Shown here: in pieces, positions 59,164 to 64,000 of the stretch
Numbering within the stretch: the stretch's first letter is position 1
How the letters are laid out: each line of letters opens with the position of its first letter
Assembly (NCBI GenBank): GCA_045120135.1
Contig: JBGVEN010000010.1
Span: forward strand, 62,001 to 126,000
Origin: SIG440 sp045120135
GTDB taxonomy: Bacteria > Bacillota > Clostridia > Monoglobales > Monoglobaceae
Direction of reading: 5' to 3'
Length of the DNA: 64,000 nucleotides
Notes under the pieces: generated by a model
Told to the model about the DNA's origin: nothing
Databases searched by the model: none
Seen by the model: the letters and a program-made list of their open reading frames with translations, nothing else
Program-made: the position numbers and the translations under genes

Positions 59164-61560
59164 TTAAAGCGTAATTTCACGCATATCTGTAAAAATTTCT
59201 CTTGTCATTTCCGCAATGTGATTGTGACAGGTAAAGAACAAAACCTGTGATGTAAGTCCACTTTTTTCAATATAATCCTTTAAAAATACAAGGGCATTAC
59301 GGCAGCTTTCATCGTCATATTGTGTGAGAATATCATCAAGCAGAAGCGGAAGAGGTTCACAATTTTCGGTCAGTATATCTGTCGCAGCAAGCCTGAGTGC
59401 AAGATAAACCCTATCTATTGCACCGCCGCTTAAATACTTCCATTCATGAAATGCCTCACCCTCACCTGTGCGTGTTTCGACATCAAGTGAACGGGATACA
59501 AGAACATCATTGTATTTGCCCGAAGTCAATGCATAAAGATACTCACCGGTTTTTTTGCTGAGATACGAGCCAAAACCCTTGTTGGTTTCAGCTACAGCCT
59601 CTGCCATAACCTCGCTTGCAAGTGTCAGCTCTTCAAAACGCTTGCGATATGCATCTCTTTGACTTTGAGCATCTATGATAAGTCGGTCAAGCTCGCCCTC
59701 ACTTTTTTCAGGGAGCTTAATTTTGCTCTGACAGTCACCAAGCCGTGAACGAAGGATTTTAAGTTCAGCTTCAACAGAATCTCTGTCGGTTTCAATATCG
59801 TCTTGCTCGGGAGCGCTTTGTAAAAACTCTGCAAGTTCCTTGATTTTTTTACTTATACTTTGTTCAGAAATATCGGTAATTGCGGTTGCTGCACTTAGCA
59901 TATTTATGTCAGAATCAATATTTTCTAGATTTTTAAAATCTTCGGCTATTTCTTTAAAGGTTATTTTTGCTGAAATAAAGCTGTCAGTTGGCTTAAGGTC
60001 TGCCATAAAAAGCGTAAAGCTGTCTTTTTGTGCTGCAAGTTTTGCGGTAATTGCCGTTATTTCCTTTGTATTATTTGTTTCCGTTTTTTGCCGCAAAGCA
60101 TCAAAATCAGAACAGTTATACTTCGTCAGTATATCATCAAGTGCTGAAACGTTATCAGCAAGCTGAGAATTAAGAATGCTTTCAATATCTAAAAGCTCCA
60201 GTTCAGGCATATTTTCTGTAAAATTCTTAAGCTCACGAAGTGCCACAGCAAAATCTCGCTTTGCAAACTGAACAAATGGCTTATCAGCTGCCTTGTTCTT
60301 TAAAATCTTTGAAAGAATAATGAACAAAGCAATACCGATACAAAGTCCACCGACTCCAACTCCGGAAAGAATGGAAAGCTTAGTATAAATTCCAAAAACT
60401 GACAAAATAACGGATAGTATTGAAACAACTGATGAAATCAATGAAGCAGTTACCTTTGCTTGTTTGATTGCGCGAGCGTAAGCCTCGTTAAATGCAAGTC
60501 TTGCATCGGTAATTTTTCCGCGAAGTAGTATAAGGTCACCACGAAGTGCGCAAATATTGTCGTTAAGTTCCTCGGCGTTTTTGAATTCTTCAGCAGAAAT
60601 TTTTGTGGTATCTGTGAAGGTCGACATGTTTTCCAATGCAGCAATGCTTTGTGAAATTTCTAGTTCAAGCTCTCCTGCTTTGTCAATATACGCTTTAAGT
60701 TCCGTTGCGGTTTTGCCATATTCCGCAAGTCGTTTCCAAATGTTTTCACGAAGATTTATTTTGTTGCTGAGTGTGTAAAATGCATTAAGCTCTTTTTTGG
60801 CAAATTCAGTGTTTTTACAGAGTTCAATTTGTTTGAGAATATCTTCTTTTTTTGAAATCTCTGTTTCAATTTTTTCAATTTCCTCGAATAATTCTTTTTG
60901 CGAGTCAAGCTGCTCTAAAACACGCTGTTTCTCGAACTTTAAGCCTTGAAGTTTGGATTCGGCATCAACGAGATACCCCTTTTTTTTGCTCTTTGAAACA
61001 AGCTCGCAAAGAGCATCGTCAAGTCTTTTTGATATAAGCTCATGGGATATGTTCTCATCACCCGAAACTGAGAGGTTTGAAATTCGCATAGCAAGACTGT
61101 CGGCAGAAGCATCAGAGTTGAACCCTCCAAAGCTTCCAATAAAGACGCTGCGTTCAAATTCACCTAATGACATACCGAGAAAATGTTCTCCTGCTTCATT
61201 GGGTGTAAGAATGTTTTCGTTTTCACCCGTGCTTTTGCAGAAAATTGATGTCTTATCGGTAGCCTCGGATTTAAGGAATTCCTTACGAAGTCGGTATTCA
61301 AGTCCTCCGGATTCAAATTCAATTGCACCGGACATAGGCGTACCGTCCCAGGGGCGGTATTTTTTACGGGGAATTTTCAGGGTGTCCTGACCCTTTTCGG
61401 TCTTACCGCTACTGCTGTAAAACAGCATCTTCAAAAAGGTCATAAAGGTTGTCTTGCCGTCTTCATTTTTGCCGAATATGAGATTGAAGCCGGGACCAAA
61501 CTCAAAAGAACGGTTTGCAAATTTGCCAAACCCTTCAATGTCTGCTCTTTTAATTATCAT
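59164..61560 (-). CDS. YhaN/SbcC-like AAA ATPase
   Basis: 798 residues. The N-terminal ATPase half has Walker A GKNEDGKTTFMTFLKMLFYSS (about 32-52, GKNEDGKTT) and the IEGFGKF start; long coiled coils surround a membrane-like hydrophobic stretch (ASLISSVVSILSVILSVFGIYTKL, about residues 366-410). The C-terminal half has the signature YLSGGAIDRVYLALRLA and LPLLLDDILTQYDDE (Walker B). Works with the overlapping nuclease gene in DNA end processing, as in YhaO-YhaN/SbcCD-like pairs. Confidence 0.9.
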   Translation of the reverse strand: MIIKRADIEGFGKFANRSFEFGPGFNLIFGKNEDGKTTFMTFLKMLFYSSSGKTEKGQDTLKIPRKKYRPWDGTPMSGAIEFESGGLEYRLRKEFLKSEATDKTSIFCKSTGENENILTPNEAGEHFLGMSLGEFERSVFIGSFGGFNSDASADSLAMRISNLSVSGDENISHELISKRLDDALCELVSKSKKKGYLVDAESKLQGLKFEKQRVLEQLDSQKELFEEIEKIETEISKKEDILKQIELCKNTEFAKKELNAFYTLSNKINLRENIWKRLAEYGKTATELKAYIDKAGELELEISQSIAALENMSTFTDTTKISAEEFKNAEELNDNICALRGDLILLRGKITDARLAFNEAYARAIKQAKVTASLISSVVSILSVILSVFGIYTKLSILSGVGVGGLCIGIALFIILSKILKNKAADKPFVQFAKRDFAVALRELKNFTENMPELELLDIESILNSQLADNVSALDDILTKYNCSDFDALRQKTETNNTKEITAITAKLAAQKDSFTLFMADLKPTDSFISAKITFKEIAEDFKNLENIDSDINMLSAATAITDISEQSISKKIKELAEFLQSAPEQDDIETDRDSVEAELKILRSRLGDCQSKIKLPEKSEGELDRLIIDAQSQRDAYRKRFEELTLASEVMAEAVAETNKGFGSYLSKKTGEYLYALTSGKYNDVLVSRSLDVETRTGEGEAFHEWKYLSGGAIDRVYLALRLAATDILTENCEPLPLLLDDILTQYDDESCRNALVFLKDYIEKSGLTSQVLFFTCHNHIAEMTREIFTDMREITL

Positions 61561-62671
61561 CCAGCTTCACCCCCTTGTTAAATGCCTTGAGTCCAACCTT
61601 AAGTGCGTTCCTGTAGGTCTCCCGCATATCAGGCTCGGCAACATTAATTCTTGCAAGCATCTTTTGTGCAAAAATTCCACGAAGCGAGCTTTCTTCAATT
61701 ATTTTTGTAAGGTCCAAAATATCAGTATCAGTACAATCTTCAATTCTTATATAGCTAAGCGTTTCTGCAAGCAAAGCCTGAACCTGAGAATGGTCAACAG
61801 CAGTGTCGGCTGGAAGCTCTCCGCAAAGTTTTATACGGTATAAATTGCGGTTGAATTCCTCGCCATAAGCTGTTTGGATATGATTCAAAATCCGGTCAAC
61901 TGCATCAAAAGAGTTCGCACAGCCGGTAATAATAACATCATCAATTACATACTGGCGAGAAGAAATTTCACAATATTCAAGTTTACATAAATCTGTTCCT
62001 ATTTCTCCTATATAAATGCCATGACTTCCAGGTTCATCAAAACCCATTCCATCGGGACAGCCGGGGTATGCAAAATGTGTTTTCCCAAGCTTTTGTATTT
62101 CGCTTCGCTTGTGTATATGCCCAAGTGCAAGATAATCAAAACAGCTTGCCTCAATTTGTGATGCGGTAATGGGATCATATTCGCTTGCTGTTAATTCCGC
62201 CACAAGGTCTGCGTGAAGAACGCAAATGTTTATAAAGTCGGGGGAGGGAGTATCAAAACTCCGCATAAGTGAAATTCTTTCAAACCTGTCAGTAAATCCT
62301 CCACCATATAGACGAACTTTCTTTTCGGGAAAATCAATGTACTCTCCAAAACCTTGAAAAATAATCACATTATCAGGAAACTTGTATCTGAGATAAACCG
62401 AACCGGGACAAGCCGGGTCGTGGTTTCCGGGTGCGATTGCAATTGTTGTGTTTGGTATCTGCGCCATTGCGGAAATGATATTCTCTGCATTTTCCTGATA
62501 TGGTGAATCAAATAAATCTCCACTAATCAGCAAAAAGTCAACACTTTCAGCTTTACAAAGGTTGATTATTTTATAAAAGGTGTTTTCGATTTCAATTTTG
62601 CCGTTTTTTATACCCGTTCTCGCAGACCCAAGATGTAAATCTGCAGTATGAATTATTTTTACAGTATCCAT
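61550..62671 (-). CDS. YhaO/SbcD-like metallophosphoesterase (DNA exonuclease subunit)
   Basis: 373 residues. Phosphodiesterase motifs are KIIHTADLHLGS (D and H, residues 5-16), ISGDLFDSP (about 49-57), APGNHDPA (about 80-87), VLHADL and LALGHIHKRSE. These bind the two metals that cut phosphodiester bonds. The stop overlaps the start of the YhaN-like ATPase gene by 11 bases, as expected of nuclease/ATPase pairs that process DNA ends. No terminator lies between them. Confidence 0.93.
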   Translation of the reverse strand: MDTVKIIHTADLHLGSARTGIKNGKIEIENTFYKIINLCKAESVDFLLISGDLFDSPYQENAENIISAMAQIPNTTIAIAPGNHDPACPGSVYLRYKFPDNVIIFQGFGEYIDFPEKKVRLYGGGFTDRFERISLMRSFDTPSPDFINICVLHADLVAELTASEYDPITASQIEASCFDYLALGHIHKRSEIQKLGKTHFAYPGCPDGMGFDEPGSHGIYIGEIGTDLCKLEYCEISSRQYVIDDVIITGCANSFDAVDRILNHIQTAYGEEFNRNLYRIKLCGELPADTAVDHSQVQALLAETLSYIRIEDCTDTDILDLTKIIEESSLRGIFAQKMLARINVAEPDMRETYRNALKVGLKAFNKGVKLDDN

Positions 62672-62830
62672 TTGTATTTATCCTTGTTTTTTAGAATTAC
62701 ATATATGATTTAGTATATACCATTTACAATCGGTTTTCAATATTGTTTTTGTAATTTTTAATAAATTTTCGTTATCTTTCAAGGTGCCAATATTTAACAA
62801 CATAAAGTTGCTAAAATATTGTAAAAATGT

Positions 62831-62860
62831 CTTGACTATAAGTCAAGCTTTTGTTATAAT
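62831..62860 (+). promoter_or_regulatory. Promoter with palindrome over its -35 element
   Basis: TTGACT (62832-62837), 17 bases, TATAAT (62855-62860). CTTGACT-ATA-AGTCAAG (62831-62847) is a perfect inverted repeat covering the -35 element, so a dimeric regulator could block it. The gap 62672-62997 is otherwise A+T-rich with a leader of about 130 nt and no gene. Confidence 0.7.
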
Positions 62861-62997
62861 GTATAAACAAATATAATGCAAAAATGTGGCTGCTTGTATA
62901 TTATATACGAAAAATTTCGCTAAATTTGAGCAATTTGTCAAAACTTTGTAAAATTATTAAATTTACATAAAATTATTTTTCAAAAGGAGAGAAAAAT

Positions 62998-63999
62998 ATG
63001 AAAAAACGAATTATTGCTTTACTTTCACTTGTTGCAATAATGGCAACAATGCTGACTGTTCCTGTCAGTGCGGAGCTTATTGTCAATGATACATTTGATG
63101 GTATGACCACCAAGCAGGATGTTATTGATGCGGGATGGGCACCATACAACTATAATGCATCAACAAATACCCCGGGTATGTGTGGTGAAGTTTCATTCCC
63201 AGATGGTGCATTCCGAATTGCTTATAAAGATGGTGTAAGATATTTTTGGAACAGAAGCTATACAGTCCCCACGCAAAATCATATTCTTATGTTTGATTTA
63301 AAGCCTGAAATGAATAGTGCGAAAGTAAACTTTCAGTTCTTTATTGGTTCGACCCGTGTTACCAAGCAGGACCATTGGATCCCGATTGCTAATGAGTGGT
63401 ACACATATATGTTTGTTGTAAGTGGAAACGCAACAAAGGTAGATGGTTATTATATGAAAAAAGACGATCCTTCCGGTTCTTGGAAAAAGATTGTATTTAA
63501 TAACGGAGATGCAAATGGTACCAAACCTGCAAACACTGATACAAAATTTAAATTTGGTTTTGATACAGGGTCTAGAGAAGACCAGACAGGCGCTATTTCT
63601 TATGACAATTTCCGTGTAATGGCTGGTTCTGTATCTTTTGATGATTTTGTAATAGGTGATACTGTAATTGAAAATGTTCAGGATATTACAGCGGGCACAC
63701 TTAAAGTGAATTATGAGATTGATAATGTTGCTGCTGACTTCGCTTTCGACTCAACCACAAATACATATCAGCTTAACGAAACTCCTGTTAAAGCGATAAT
63801 GGTTTGTTTTGATGAAAATATGAAGGTTATTGATTGCAAGGTTGAACAAAAAGAACTTTCGATTGGTGAAAATAATAATCTTTCAAGTGAGATAACCATA
63901 AGCTCTGATGATGTTGCTGGAATAAACAATAGTGGTTATGTTGGTATATACCTCTGGAAGGGAATGCAGCCTTTATGCGAAGCAAAGGTTTTGAATTAA
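62998..63999 (+). CDS. Secreted protein with a jelly-roll/CBM-like domain
   Basis: 333 residues ending with a stop one base before the window edge. Signal peptide MKKRIIALLSLVAIMATM-LTVPVSA, probably cut before ELIVND. Residues 30-215 contain NDTFDGM, PDGAFRIAYKDGVRYFWNRS, ILMFDLKPEMNSAKVNFQFFIG and ISYDNFRVMAG, resembling extracellular sugar-binding jelly rolls. Residues 220-333 form a second, beta-rich part (AIMVCFDENMKVIDCK). AAAGGAGAG precedes the ATG. There is no catalytic motif or wall anchor. The substrate is unknown. Confidence 0.75.
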   Translation: MKKRIIALLSLVAIMATMLTVPVSAELIVNDTFDGMTTKQDVIDAGWAPYNYNASTNTPGMCGEVSFPDGAFRIAYKDGVRYFWNRSYTVPTQNHILMFDLKPEMNSAKVNFQFFIGSTRVTKQDHWIPIANEWYTYMFVVSGNATKVDGYYMKKDDPSGSWKKIVFNNGDANGTKPANTDTKFKFGFDTGSREDQTGAISYDNFRVMAGSVSFDDFVIGDTVIENVQDITAGTLKVNYEIDNVAADFAFDSTTNTYQLNETPVKAIMVCFDENMKVIDCKVEQKELSIGENNNLSSEITISSDDVAGINNSGYVGIYLWKGMQPLCEAKVLN

Positions 64000-64000
64000 A

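Overview
The window looks like a chromosomal piece of a low-GC, spore-forming member of the Clostridia (Firmicutes). The evidence is: strong AGGAGG-type ribosome binding sites, frequent TTG and GTG starts, an IspH-ribosomal protein S1 fusion, a CdaA/CdaR pair, a BofA-like protein, an archaeal-type prolyl-tRNA synthetase, and anaerobe-style oxygen defence (rubredoxin plus flavodiiron protein). The genus cannot be fixed from sequence alone.

Positions 1 to about 19625 are the right-hand part of a tail-containing prophage, with every protein gene on the + strand. Its left end (integrase, repressor, replication genes) lies outside the window. The order is: a cluster of small, translationally coupled early/middle genes (1-4104), including an RNA polymerase alpha-C-terminal-domain-like protein; an ArpU-like late regulator and a putative late promoter (4101-4530); terminase, portal and a minor head protein carrying a C-terminal DUF6883-like domain with a DUF4926-like partner gene (4659-9313); scaffold, capsid, connectors, tail tube and Gp15 (9486-14136); an accessory cassette with its own promoters (14160-15215) holding a 22-residue membrane peptide with type I toxin-antitoxin architecture, a ribbon-helix-helix-like protein, a structured RNA and a zinc-ribbon membrane protein; then the tape measure, a second ArpU-like protein, a 54-codon tail-protein stub, a holin, and a papain-like peptidase with an SLH repeat. 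The usual distal tail, tail-tip and receptor-binding genes are missing after the tape measure, so the prophage is probably defective or domesticated. It ends in integrase arm-type repeats and the 3' end of a tRNA (attR).

Positions 19684-33000 hold sugar-related genes (CBM9-like protein, NagA), a ZIP metal transporter, rubredoxin with flavodiiron protein, two EamA transporters, tRNA-Leu(CAG), htpG, a PutP-type symporter and a LysR-copper ATPase operon in which the ATPase is fused to a CopZ-like domain.

Positions 33000-57240 are mostly housekeeping: proS; cdaA-cdaR (c-di-AMP synthesis) with an FAD dehydrogenase; ychF; cmk-plsC-ispH/rpsA; murD; a ComEC without its nuclease-like domain (opposite strand); glyS; holB-ricT; smc-ftsY; and a large UPF0182 membrane protein. 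Positions 57277-62671 are on the minus strand: bofA-like, DUF2156, a radical SAM protein, and a YhaN/YhaO-like ATPase-nuclease pair. The window closes with a complete secreted protein behind a promoter that carries a perfect palindrome.

The strongest leads for new biology are the head-protein-linked DUF6883/DUF4926 pair, the type I toxin-antitoxin-like locus, the phage alpha-CTD protein and the structured RNA at 14685-14860. All functional calls rest on reading motifs by eye; no database or folding computation was run.
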